A stretch of DNA of 64,000 nucleotides, taken from Amblyornis subalaris (taxonomy: Eukaryota > Chordata > Aves > Passeriformes > Ptilonorhynchidae). The stretch's first letter is position 1. The number at the start of each line of letters is the position of its first letter. This document shows, one piece after another, positions 46,701-59,120 of the stretch. The stretch is from assembly GCA_018881555.1 (NCBI GenBank), contig JACAXG010000081.1, positions 2,131,457 to 2,195,456 of the forward strand. The letters run 5' to 3'. The notes below the pieces were generated by a model that saw only the letters and a list, made by a program, of their open reading frames with translations, did not search any database and was not told the origin of the DNA. Both the position numbers and the translations under genes were made by a program.

Positions 46701-48067
46701 CTGGATCTCCGGGAGGCTGGGATCCGTCTGGAGCTGTCAGCGGCTGAGGGAGGCGAGCGCAGACACACAGGCGGTAATAATAGCTCCCAATTAGGGGAGT
46801 AAATCGGGAGAGAGCGTCACTCAATTCACAGAAATCCCCCTGATTTGCCGGAGACGGGAGCTCGGCTCTCCCTGCGCGGAGCTGGTGCCGTTGGGACGAC
46901 GAATCCCGCCCGGTTCCGCGGAACCTTCGCCAGGCGGCGGCAGGAGGAAGGAGCGCGCTGGAGATTCAGCTCCGCTGGAGCCGTTCCCTGCCCGGCCTCA
47001 GTTTCCACACATCCCATAAGGATCAGCCTCGGGCAGAGCGTTTGCTGGACCCAGCCCGCCCTGCTGTGGCAGATCTGCCTCCAGANGAGGCTAAAATGGG
47101 GCAGATGACGTTAAAAACCTGCACCCGGAGTAGCCTCCTGCCCAGCTGGAGGGAAACCTGTAGTGCAAAGGCTGGTCACAAAGGATTCCCAGGGTTAGAC
47201 ATTAATTAGACATTTTCCATAGAGTTAGACACTCATTTTCAGTATTGGGACCTGGCTGGGGCTTNATTATTTTTGTTGGTTTCGGGAGGAGCAGCGGGTG
47301 ATCGCATCCCCCGGTGCTGCGTCCACTCTCTGTCCGTGCCACCCCCTGCTCCGGGCNCCTAGGGAGCCACAATAATGTGGTTTATCCCCACCACGTCCCC
47401 ACATCGCCCTGGATGGTTGGGCACCACACCGAGCACCGATTTTCTCAGGGATTCAGGGTGGTCCAGGCCACCTCAGGGTGTCCCTGGAGCGATCGCCATC
47501 AGCACCGGTAGCTCCATACAAATGTGGCTGCTGTATGTGGGAATAGAAATAATTCCCATTTCCCTCCTCCAGCGCTTGTGTTCCCAGGTGCCAGGAGCCG
47601 TGTGGGACTTGTTGCTTCCCTGGCGTTCCTTGTGGGGCCATGGGGGGATGGCAGGGTGGTCCAAGTTGATGCATTTCCCTCNTGTCCGAAGGCAGGGGTT
47701 GATCCACAAATCTTATATTTTCTTAGGAGCTTGGCCATCTCCTTCCTTTGGGGTGGGAAAAGCCTCCTCATGAAGGGACCTCAGCAAACGCAAAGTGCTA
47801 TGAAATGATTCCTTTCCACATCCTCGCCCCAGCCAAGGGCATTCCCTGCCGGTCCAGTCCTGCCCCATCTCCCTCCCCAGAGCCGCGGGGAGCCGGTGCT
47901 TCTCCACCCCCGGATCTCCCCGAGCAGATCCAGGCTATCACCAAGAACATGGGATGGATCGGAGCCGCATGGCGAGGCAGCACCGTGTATCCAGGGATAT
48001 GATTATTTCCCAGTGGTTGAAATCTAGGTCTCCTGCTTGGGAGGAGGGGTGCTGGGGGAGCTGGGGC
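43746..48067. other. Intergenic, no gene recognised
   Basis: GC-rich unique DNA with a degenerate 'caggagattctcccaggg' repeat at 45340-45480. A mixed AT/CpG block at 46560-46830 ('taataataatactgagc', 'ggtaataatagctccc') is a candidate regulatory element. AATAAA near 44770 has no supported transcript. Confidence 0.45.
45340..45480. repeat. Degenerate ~20-30 bp tandem repeat
   Basis: Repeated variants of 'ccaggagattctcccaggg' (for example 45358, 45408, 45427, 45448). Period varies; old and diverged. Confidence 0.7.
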
Positions 48068-48083
48068 GGGGGGGGGGGGGGGG
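48068..48083. repeat. Poly(G) tract
   Basis: Sixteen G in a row directly upstream of the candidate KCNA2 first exon; prone to sequencing length error and quadruplex formation. Confidence 0.9.
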
Positions 48084-48247
48084 AGACGCTCATATTAATC
48101 TTGTGAATATTCATGGAGGAGCTGAGCTGCCTTCGGAGGTTGAGTGCGGGGTACGAGTTTGGGGGGCCGGAGGTGAGAGGTGCCGGCAGCGGCGGGAGCA
48201 GAGCGGCTGCTTGTGCATTCTCCGCATGCCCTACTGCAGAGCCCGGT
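48084..48247 (+). ncRNA. KCNA2: Candidate noncoding first exon of KCNA2
   Basis: The sequence has two strong donor sites: AG|GTGAGA at 48173 and CCGGT|GTAAGT at 48248. Upstream lies an AT motif ('catattaatcttgtgaatat') in an otherwise GC-rich area, a plausible core promoter. Mammalian KCNA2 has noncoding 5' exons before a single coding exon, and this is the nearest strong donor 3.2 kb upstream on the same strand. The 5' boundary is a guess. It is inference, not proof; a separate transcript could also use these sites. Confidence 0.35.
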
Positions 48248-49559
48248 GTAAGTTGGTGCCTTTTTCTCTCCCCCCCCACCCCCAACCCCATCCCTGCATC
48301 CTTCCCCCTCTTCCCGCTGCTCCCCCGCTCAAACCCAGCCCGGCCGGGGACGGTGCAAAGGGAAGGGATTCGCGCTCGAGTGGCAAACACGACCCCAAAT
48401 CGTGTGACCGCCGCCTGCGGTGCTCGGCGCGGGCGGGGACGAAACTGAGGGGCTTCGGGCAAAGCTTCGCCTCCTCCACCCCCCCCTTCCAAACCCCAAA
48501 TTTGCATGAATTAACCCTGAAGGTGCTTGAGGGGGAGGCGGAGGTTGTTTGCCAGGAAAACAGGCGGTGGGGAGAAAGTAGGAGAAACTGAGTGCTGGGA
48601 TGGGTGATGTCAACTCAGACGATGCCGTAACCCTCTCTGCCAAGCACCGAGCGTCAGCGCTCGGTTTGGAGTCAGAGGAAGGAGCCCAGAGCCCATGCCA
48701 AATAAAAATCAACATGTTAAATAAAAACAAAGTACATTTCCGTGCTGTTAAACAAACCCGGGGTGTTTTGGGAAGGGAGAAAGGGGAGGAGAGAGTTTAC
48801 GGGCAGGAGGAAAGCGGCGCGTTTGTTAAAAAATAAATAAAACCTTGCAGGTTGGTGGATTTTTGGTGAGATGGGGGTTTGTGGCTGCCAGACCTTCCCT
48901 GCAGCAGAAGGAAGATGGTGTTTGCGGTGTTCTGGCGTGATGCTCGGAGGAGCCAGGGAAGGTCAAACCCAGCTGAACTCCTCAGCGAGTCGCTGNGGAG
49001 AGAGTGGTGGGGAGAAAATGCAGGAAAAGGAGAAAAACTGGGACAAATGCGACCTCGTCTCCTTTGGGCCTGGCAGAAAAGGGTTAAGCGAAGCGGTTGA
49101 ATGCTGCAAGCCTCGTCAGGGTTGTACTATTTTTTCTAGTGCATAAGGAGAAGGGAGAGGAGGGTTGCACGGAAAAGGGAAATTTCCGAGAAAAGAGGGA
49201 TCTGCGGCAATATCTGCACCTCGGGGGATGAAGAGAGGAACCAACAGGCATAAATGGCCTGGAGATGGCTGAAATCTTTGCCGAGGAGATTGGGACCGCG
49301 GGGTTATTTTCCACCTGCCTCCCCTACCCGGTTCTGTAATCCTGGCTCAAAGTAGACAAGTCGAGTTGGAGCTGAAGAAGGGAGGTTAGAGGGGTTTTTA
49401 TTTCATTTGGGAGGGCAAAAAAAAAAAAAAGCAAAAATGAGCGGTTGGTTGGCCCTCTCCGGGTTGAGCATCTCCATGGTGCGAGGCAATGCAGGATGAT
49501 CCCAGCGAGCGCTCGTCGGGAGCAGGGACGCTGAGGACCCGGCGCCCGCTGGGGACATG
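48248..49559. other. Probable KCNA2 5' intron or upstream region
   Basis: CpG-rich at 48300-48480, then mixed. No gene recognised. If the 48248 donor is used this is intronic. Confidence 0.4.
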
Positions 49560-50140
49560 AGCCTCAACATCCCCACGAGGCGTTTCACCCGCCGGAGCGG
49601 AATCCCCCCGGGGGTGGGTCGGCCGGGGGGTGGGCTCTCGGGAGCATGGGCAGGGTGGCCGCGGGTCGCGCGGGTCCCGCGCCCGGGGCCCGCGGTGCTC
49701 GCTGGTCCTGGGAGCCGTCAGCGGGGGGCGGGTGGCCCCGGCGGGGGCGCAGGCAGGGACGGGCGCGGCGGGTGAAGCCGGAGCCCCCCCGAACTCCCGG
49801 GGGACGCGCTCGGCGGCCCCGAGTGCCGCGGCCGGTGGGTGACACCGGGTGCCGGCGGCGGGGGGGACCCTCGGCGGCCGTGCGGAGCCCGGGGGCCGGG
49901 GGGGGGCTGCGGCGGTGCCCCCCCCGCCTCTCGGCCTGGCACGGGCTGGGCGGGCGGGCGGCCCCGCCGGGCCGAGCGGGGCGCGGGGACGCGGGGCTCT
50001 GTTTTTTTCCGGCGCGGCGCGGGCGCTCTCGCCCTCCTCCGTCTCGTGTTGCAGTGCGGCTTGGGCGGGCGAGCGGCTCGCGGCCGGGGAGAAGGGGGTG
50101 CCCGGAGCAGCCGGGGCTTTGCGGATGCTCCTTCCGAGCC
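49560..50140 (+). promoter_or_regulatory. KCNA2: CpG island, candidate KCNA2 promoter
   Basis: Extremely GC- and CpG-rich (for example 'gcgcggcgcgggcgctctcg' near 50010), no repeats, about 1.3-1.9 kb upstream of the KCNA2 start. All frames stay open through it because of composition, so long overlapping ORFs are shadows. Most likely the main CpG-island promoter of KCNA2, alternative to the one near 48.1 kb. Confidence 0.55.
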
Positions 50141-50175
50141 CCCGCGGCTTGCTACCTTCTCGGTGTTTTTTCCAG

Positions 50176-50563
50176 GCGATGCCACACCTCCCGAGGACAC
50201 TGGGGACATCGGGTTTTGCTGAGCTTAGCAGCTTTTCGCCGTCGTACCGAAGGCATCAGACAGACGCTCATCTGCCCTGAAGTGCAGATCTGCAACAGCT
50301 CCCGGGAAGACTCTGTCTCTCTGTCTCTCTGTCTCTCTTTCTCTCTCTCTCCAGTCCAAACCATTACAAGACCTGACTTCCACCATCTGGGAATCTAACC
50401 CCTCTTATGTCCCTTCTCCTTTTTCTGCGATGACTCACCATTATTTTTAACTTTGAAGAGAGAGGAAATTATGGGGATCTTGGAAGCCTGTATTTCTCTC
50501 TAGGATTTCCCCAGGGTCAGATAATCGGTGTTACTAAGAGACACTAAGATTTGGCTTCTCCAG
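50176..50563 (+). ncRNA. KCNA2: Candidate noncoding KCNA2 5' UTR exon
   Basis: Two good acceptors precede a strong donor. 'ggtgttttttccag' ends at 50175 and 'ctctctctctccag' (in a CT repeat) ends at 50354; CAG|GTAATG sits at 50564. The exon would therefore be 50176-50563 or 50355-50563. It has no long ORF in register with KCNA2. Splicing onto the coding exon acceptors at 51207 or 51329 would give a KCNA2 leader. Prediction only. Confidence 0.4.
50305..50352. repeat. (TCTC/TCTG)n pyrimidine simple repeat
   Basis: 'tctgtctctctgtctctctg' followed by tctctctc to the CAG at 50354; serves as polypyrimidine tract of the putative acceptor. Confidence 0.9.
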
Positions 50564-51180
50564 GTAATGTGATTCGTTTTCTGTGTGCCATGGTGGTTTG
50601 CAGAGGATGACAGGAGCCGGGACACCAGCGCTCCAGGAGGGGGACTGCGGTGGTCCGGGGGGCGGCCGGATCCGCCGGCTCCACGTTCCGGCAGCCGCAG
50701 AGCCCGGCTGCAGGCAGGGAGGGCAGCATGTCGCCAGGGAAAGCGCATCGGGAAGGTGTTAAACCTAAAAGCGGAGTTGGAGCTCTCCTGGAGGGTAGAT
50801 TGCCTGAGATCGCACGGTTAAATGTTAATTAACCCTTAGCTGCATGCCTGGAAATGAGCTGAGCCCGGCACCCCGCGGGGTCCTCTCGCCGCTTTAGGGC
50901 TGGATGGGGTTATTTTTCTTCCTTCCTTTCTCTGTCCTTCCCCCTCTTTATTTTTCTTTAACTGGAATTTTTATTTTTAGCCAAAACCTAAGCCCTGGTT
51001 AGCCAATGCCAGTTTTTCCACGCTGGTTTTGAACAGGTGACGGTTCCTCAGGTGTTTTCTCTGTTCCACCTAATGGGTTTAGATGGGAGTTGTTGAACTC
51101 TGTCCCAAGGAAGGCAAATTAANCCCTCAGGGAAGGGGATAGACGTGCTAGCGAAGGGATCTGCTCTCCTCCCCCCAACT

Positions 51181-51329
51181 TTATTCCATCTCTCTCTTTC
51201 TCAGCAGGGGCGATTTTCTTTCTTCTTCTTTTTTTTTTTCTCTTTTTTTTTTTTTTCCTCTTTTTTTTCCTCTCATCCCTTCGCCTTTTCATGAGACTCT
51301 TCCAAACCTACGTACCTGTCCTTCTGCAG
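51181..51329 (+). promoter_or_regulatory. KCNA2: Polypyrimidine tract and 3' splice acceptors of the KCNA2 coding exon
   Basis: 'tctctctttctcagcag' ends at 51207, a textbook acceptor. A ~60-base T/C tract (51214-51280) and 'acctgtccttctgcag' ending at 51329 make a second. Either could begin the exon that carries the whole Kv1.2 coding sequence, leaving 203 or 81 bases of 5' UTR in this exon. Confidence 0.5.
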
Positions 51330-51389
51330 GATAGTAGCCCTGCCCTGAACCCGATCCCACCGGCGGGCGCTGGGAAGAGTTTAGCATAA

Positions 51390-52910
<1,521 letters not shown>

Positions 52911-53088
52911 TCGCTAAAATCTAGTCCCGTATTTAAAGCTGAAGTGGAACAATTGCAGATATTGAGTGCTGCTCTGCATTGTAGTTAACACAGTATTTTC
53001 TACGGTGTATATTTGGTTCTGCATGGGAAGCAATAGCTGTGTAAGTGACTTTTAACCTTTGATTTCCACACCCAATAAGCGTCCGTGC

Positions 53089-53105
53089 AAAAAAAAAAAA
53101 AAAAA
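53089..53105 (+). repeat. Poly(A) tract in KCNA2 3' region
   Basis: Seventeen A followed seven bases later by 'cgacaaacccaaacca' (53112-53127), the same 16-mer that follows the KCNA3 poly(A) tract. Confidence 0.95.
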
Positions 53106-53546
53106 CAACCCCGACAAACCCAAACCATTTCGTTGCCCTTCTCCCACCCCAGGCTCGCGGGTTTCCAAAGATCCGGCGGGGACGGGCTTTTCGGAGACGG
53201 GATGGGCGCGCGAGGGGCAGCTCCGGGCCAGCCCGGGGTGCTGCGGGTCCCGCTCCCTGTCCTGGGTGACAGCCAGCTTCCAGGCTCGCGGGGAAAGGTC
53301 GGGCAGAACCCGAGGAAGGGGCGCTGCGGGCGCGGGGCCGGATCGCCTGAGGGCTCGGGGCTCCCGCCCCGGGAATGCCGAGCGCGGCGCCCGGCTCGTG
53401 TTTCATAACTGAAAATGCTGCATGCTGCAATAGTTTCAGCCACTGCAGTGTGCCAGTGTGAGGCCCAGGGGAGGGATAATTAGTGTGACGGCACATTATT
53501 TATTAAGTCTTAAATTTTCTACGCGAGGCATCGGGAGGGACGAGTA

Positions 53547-53552
53547 AATAAA
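53547..53552 (+). terminator. KCNA2: Candidate proximal KCNA2 polyadenylation signal
   Basis: AATAAA in 'gagtaaataaatcaggcg', about 640 bases after the KCNA2 stop; a TTTA repeat follows. Could end a short mRNA form. Confidence 0.35.
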
Positions 53553-56407
53553 TCAGGCGCTTGGAATTTATTTATTTATTTAGATGACACTTCCATCATC
53601 GATATTTCCAGGATCACCAAAGACACCTCCACTGACACATTGAAAATGAGTTGGAAAGAGCATCTTTTTTTATATCTATATATAAAACTGGAGCAACTAT
53701 GCTGTGGCCTATAATATATTTATACTGCAGTGAAATTTAACCAGTAATACCGTACAGCTGCATGGATATTTGTTGCATGAATCTGAATATTTAATACACA
53801 CACAAATATCTATTTTCTTAGTAGACTATACAGTATCCATGTTTATAGCGTTTATAGATTCTCCGGTGGCTCGAAGGAGATTCATGGGAGCTAAAAAAAA
53901 AAATCTCCATTATAGTTAAAAACCGGATGGGGAAGGCGTGTGCTGACAACAGTTGGACAGATAACAAGGCAAAGCCTGAGAGATAACGAGGCAAAGCCTG
54001 AGTGTCGGAGCATCCAGACACAAGAGCCGACTAAAGCCAGCCAGGGAAGGTGAGCTGAAAGTTAAACACCTGCACTCATTATGGGGCGAGTAATTAGTCA
54101 TTAATCCTGGTGCCAGGAGCAGAAACCACGGCGGATCAGAGAGGGCACGAGGAGCAGGTGGAATGGCAGGTTCCGGCTCTCCTGCCTTGTTTGCTCAGCA
54201 GTTTTCAGCCGTTCCCGCAGAATTCCCGTGTGTGTGTGTGTGTATAGATATTTAGAGAGCGACTACGGGGCCGAATCCTCAGCATGCAGAGCGCCTGGGG
54301 CAGCGAGGACTTCCCGGCTCAGGGTTGCTGGGATGGGGGGAGATGGGCTGGAGCAGGGTGACCTGCCCCTGGAGCCCGTGGGATCACCAGGGCAAGGTGC
54401 TTTTNAGGCGGGAAAGCTCCTTTTCCAACCATGCAGAGCCTCGGGGCTGGGGGTTTATTCCTTTATGGTGGAGAGGGCACGTGCTGAGGGTGGGCTGGAT
54501 CCGAGCTGGCAGCTCTGAGCCTTTGCTTTGCCTCTTAAAAACCTTNGCAGGGTTTTTAAGAGCGGTGGATCGAGGTGCAGAGAGCCCGAGGTTGTCTCTG
54601 CTTCTTCCTCATCCCCGATGTTATCTGGGGATGGGCGGGAGCTGTTGATCCATGGCGAATCTTGGCTGCNTTCCCCATCCCCATGTGGGTTTCCNCGTGT
54701 TTTCCCCCATTGNTGACAATCCCCAGGGACAGGTGCCCTGTTCCTCTGCCAGGTCAGGGGAGAGGGATGAAAATCTCTGCCAAGGTCGTGGTGGAGCGAA
54801 GCCTCCCTGGGCTGTGGAGCAGGGTTCAGTTGGGGTGAATTTGGGCAGAACTGGGGCACGATCAGCCCTGAAGCATTGCAGGAAGTGTGGGCACAGGGAG
54901 GGAACTCCCTGGCAGAGCTCGGGGAGGGGTCAGGCAGACCCTTCCCTCCTCGGAGAGGAAAACCCTGCTCCCGACAATAATCCAACCGGTGCTAAAGTGT
55001 CTCCAGCAATGGCTCCAAATGCTGCTCCAGGGCCGGATCCACCTCACGCTCCCGGGGCTCCACTCAGCCAGGTGGAGTCACTCCTCAGTTTTATTTGATT
55101 GATTAATTGATTGTTTGATTCAGGCCTGGCTATAGTTAATTCCAAGTGTCCATGGTTTGTGCATGGCACTCCTGGCTTCTGCGTGGGGCAGAGGACCAGC
55201 AGCACCCCCGTGCTGGGGTTCAGGGGTGCTCAGCACCACCCACCACGGGCTCCCCGGCCTGTCTTTTATTGGATCTCATTAATTTGGGAGCCCTCTGCTC
55301 CCATTTTGCTGCAGCAGCTCGGGAATGGGAGCCCCTGGAGCCTCCCCACTCCCACACACAAAAACCAACACAACCAAAAGCAATAAATCTGAACTCGTGA
55401 GGCTTGTCCTGTGGGATGAGACAGGACTGGCGTGAGGCTCAGGGATGATTCCCAGGGTGCTCAGCCAACTTCCATGGATCTGGCTCGTGGTGGGGCCGTG
55501 GGGACTTGAGCTTGCCCGGGGGAGCTGCCTGACGTGCTGGGAGGCTGCTTGCCCACCTCCGCGTGCCCTTNACACCAGGGGATCCCATTCCTGGTNGGGG
55601 TTGAGGGCAGCTGCCGCAGGTTTTTTGGGNGATGCTGGCACTGGGTGAGACTGTGAGGTGCCCGGTTGTTGGATGTCTGTGGGTTCGGGATTGTTTGTGG
55701 GAGCGTCGGGCAAAGCTTTGGATATGTGTTGGGCGCCGCCGTGGTTTGGTGAGGAGGAAGGTGGTGTTTTCCCGTGGGGTTTTGGGCACGGTGTTCCTGT
55801 GGGCTTCCCAAGGCCAGGCAGGAGGGGGGAGCGGATCCGTGAGCAGGATCCAAACATCCACACCCAATCCCCAAGCCGGAGGGTCCTGGCTGCCTTGGGA
55901 AGCTCCACACGGCAGGGGTGAATGGGGACGAAGAGCAAGAGGCCATGGTTCTGCTGTCACCCATGTGAGGCGAGGACTGTCCCCATGGCAGGGCCAGCAC
56001 GGCCAGGCCCTTCCTCGGGACAGATCCAGCACCTCTTGCCTTGACCCTGGCACATATTCCTGGGGAAAACGAGGTGGGAGAGCAGCCCTCAGCTGCCCTT
56101 GCCTGGAGAACAGGGAAAGGCCCAGAGCAGCGCTCAGAGGTTTGGCTCAGGGTGGGAAGGGTCGGTGAGGGCTGTGCCTGGGAGGGATCCATGGCTGGGA
56201 GCGATCCATGGCTGGGAGGGATCCGTGCCTGGGGAGGATCCGTCGGTTTGTACGGAGCAGAAGGGTCCAGATCTCTCCCTCGCACAGAGAAACAGTTCCC
56301 CTATAGCTTTTAATGGGATTTGTGCCTGCAGGTCGGAGCTCTAGTGCTATTTCTAGCTTTGCTTCTGACTCACTGATGTGATCTTGAACCAGTTTTTCAG
56401 GAGGAGA

Positions 56408-56451
56408 CTGTGATATTTTTTTTCTTTTTTTTTTTTTTTCTTTTTTTTCTC
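56408..56451. repeat. Poly(T)-rich tract
   Basis: T homopolymers broken by single C (ttttttttctttttttt type). Possibly an old poly(A) tail in reverse, but no element is recognised beside it. Confidence 0.85.
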
Positions 56452-57469
56452 AAGGAATTTGGTTTGAGAGGCTCTGGGCCTGTTTCTGTGGAGATGCTGA
56501 GCATCCCAAGCTCCTCTTGACTCTGAAAGGTGCAAAAACGAGCTGCAAAGTGGCTCAGACTGAGGATGCTAAATTAGGGACCGGGGAAGGGGAGGGTCCC
56601 ACCAGCTATGTTCGATTTCACCAGGCCTCCTAACGGAGGTGGTCTGGCTCCTTTCCTCCTCCTGAGGAGCCATTTCCCTCTCTCCAGGGCTGGGGTGGAA
56701 GACTGGAGCTCTCTGGTGGGTGGAGGTGCTCCCGGCTTGGCACCCGGAGGAGGCAGCGCCTCTATTTTAGTTTCAGCCTTTGTGCCACGGATTTGGAGGG
56801 GTGGAAAGCTGCGATTCCAGAGCGGGTTGTCTCCTGACACCCAGCCTCGTGCCCGAGCCTGCAGGCAGCCCCATCAGCCCTTTCAAATCTTCCAGAACCT
56901 CTGCTGAGGGCAATGGGGTGAGGCTCATGTACCAGCTGGATGCTTCCAAGTGATTAGGAAAAAATGATCTCTCTGGAGCAGTGTGTTTTATTGGGAAAAT
57001 TAATCTCTGCAGTGACTGTGTCAAAGTCCTACAGATCTGAATGCCGAGCTATAAGGAGAAAAGGATCTCTGGATTGGCGATGTGAGAGTGTGGCACGTGG
57101 GTGGATAAATATGGGCATATTTGTGCATAAATACACAGAAGGAGAGAAAAAGACAGAGGAGGAGGAGGTATTTCAGGAAGGGCCTTGCTTTGTTATCNGA
57201 TAATTCCTGGGTCAGCCCTTGAAATTGCTGCCAAAGTCTTGTAGCTTTTCCAGAGCTTGCAATACTCTCGGGGACGAGTCCTAGGGAAGGAGACCTGGAT
57301 CTCGCCTTGGGAGCGGGAGCATCCCGAGGGACTGGTGGCATTCAGCTCCTTGCACCCCTCTGCAAACAGCAGCTTTGCGGTGTTCCCAATCCCAAATCCC
57401 GGCCTGGGCCCGTCGGGACCATTTCTGTGACTGTGCAGGGAAAGCCAAGCAGAAGCTGGAGGGGTTTGG

Positions 57470-57600
57470 GTGTGATGCAGGTGCTGTGCTGTGCCCGGGG
57501 GGTTTGGGGTTCTTGTTTGTGGTGTTGGGATTTGGGTGTGCTGCAGGTGCTGTGCTGCACTCAGGGGGATTTGGGGTTCTTGTTTGTGGTGGTTGGATTT
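57470..57600. repeat. ~65-70 bp tandem duplication
   Basis: 'gcaggtgctgtgctg' at about 57478 and again at 57544, each followed by 'tttggggttcttgtttgtgg'. Two diverged copies side by side. Confidence 0.85.
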
Positions 57601-57671
57601 GAAGTCTCTTGAGCTATGGTGGCTTTTGCTCCTGGTGTGGCGATTCCTATTGTGGAGCCAGGGCAGGTTTG

Positions 57672-57800
57672 TCNCAGAATCATGGAATGGTTTGGGTTGA
57701 AGGGACCTTAAAGCTCACTTTGTTCCCCCCCTTGTTCACCTTCCACAGACCAGGTTGCTCCAAACTCCCTCCAACCTGGCCTTGAAACCTTATCCCAAGG
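57672..57800 (-). mobile_element. CR1 LINE 3' fragment (antisense)
   Basis: 'cagaatcatggaatggtttg', 'ggttgaagggaccttaaagc', 'ccaggttgctccaaactccc', 'tccaacctggccttgaaacc': reverse-complement CR1 end, inside the presumed KCNA2 3' UTR. Confidence 0.9.
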
Positions 57801-59096
57801 TCTTTACCGTGAGACCTTATCCCGAGCCTACATCCCTGGGGGAAGTTATCCATGGGAGTTATCCGTGGCAGATACTCATGGGAGCTGGTCAGTGTGCTGC
57901 CAGGGTGAAGGGGGCTGAGCAAAGAAGGACTCAGCCCCAAACCATTTTGGTTTGCACCCAAATTGAGGCTGTGGCTCCCTCCTCACAGCCCCGGCAGTGT
58001 TTGACCTCCTCCTCATGGGTCACATCCCTCGGTCCCTCCTGTTGGGGACCAGCTGCTGCCCCTGCCAGGAGCCCCGGGGGGGGACAAGGGTCCCCCCCAA
58101 GCGTCAGCCACCGTCCTGTCCTCCCCCAGCCCTGCCAGCACCCCTGGCCTCGGTGTCCTCGAGGTGTTTCTGCCTTTGGCTGCCCAAATTNCACCCCCCG
58201 CTCGGAAACGGGTGCTCCGATCCTGCCGCATCCCGTCCGGGGGAGAGGGCCCAGCCCAGGCCTGAACCCCCCTGGGGCACAGCACTGAGTTACACCCNGG
58301 GCCAAGATCCCCCAGCCCAGTCGTGCATGATGAGAGATGAATCCCTTATCCATGTTTCTCCTCCAGAGGGAGGCGCTTTGGTTTGTAGAGCTGCTGGACA
58401 TCGCGGTCCACGCACACGGACCCGCCACGGCCCCTCCCCAGCCCTGCCTGCCTGTCCCGAGCTTGGGGTTGGTCTTTTGGGGTTTGGTTTTTCGATGATT
58501 ACCATTTTTTTACTTTTTTTCTGCCGCCTGTAAGCTGTAATTACCCGTTTGCACTTGCTCCCTCATTGCTCGAGACCGCGCTCTTGTCCTCCAATGTCAC
58601 CCCCGAGCACAAGGGGGAAAAAAAAATATGGGTATTGGATCAACCCTGCATGTGGTGCCTAATCCGAGCGAATCGATAGGAAGAGGAAATCCAAGAAGGA
58701 CTCATCCTAAGGATGCTGGAGCTGAACCTTTTGTTTCCATGGTTACGGGCTAGAAATGGGACCAGGCGTGGAGAGAGGCCTATAAACTGTTAAAGGAGGA
58801 CTCGTGGGAATTCCAAGTCATTTAACCATGCGTTTGCTAGACACCACTTTAGACACCAGCTGGATCCGACTTGCACAGTGTTTATAGAAATTCCTGCTTT
58901 ATTGCCGGGGTGGGGGGCACGTGGGAAGGGGCTGGGGGCCCCCGGGTCAATAAGGCTGCCTGTTGTATATAGATATACAGAGCTGTGTACATACATATCC
59001 CAATGAGCATTTGCTGTCTGGTTTACCATCAGTGTACATAATTTATTCTTCACAGAGTATCACGATTTTTGTAAATATCGGCACTAATTAAGAGAA

Positions 59097-59102
59097 AATA
59101 AA
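59097..59102 (+). terminator. KCNA2: Candidate distal KCNA2 polyadenylation signal
   Basis: AATAAA in 'agagaaaataaatatgtata' closes a 200-base AT-rich UTR-like stretch ('tgtatatagatatacagagc', 'gtacataatttattcttcac'), followed by 'gaggagttattttggtatcg'. The best-looking 3' end between KCNA2 and the right edge. Confidence 0.5.
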
Positions 59103-59120
59103 TATGTATATTATTGAGGA

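Larger units (their letters stand above)
52911..59120 (+). other. KCNA2: Possible long KCNA2 3' UTR
   Basis: AT-rich UTR-like sequence follows the stop to ~53830 ('tatatctatatataaaactg', 'gcatggatatttgttgcatg'). GC-rich, less constrained-looking DNA with a CR1 follows, then UTR-like sequence again at 58500-59110 ending in AATAAA. Neuronal KCNA2 mRNAs are known to be long. Signals at 53547 and 59097 could give short and long forms. Continuity is inferred. Confidence 0.4.

Noticed and set aside
49646..50398. Several overlapping 100-250 codon frames in the CpG island upstream of KCNA2
   Set aside because: All frames and both strands are open because of extreme GC content; arginine/glycine/proline-rich shadows.
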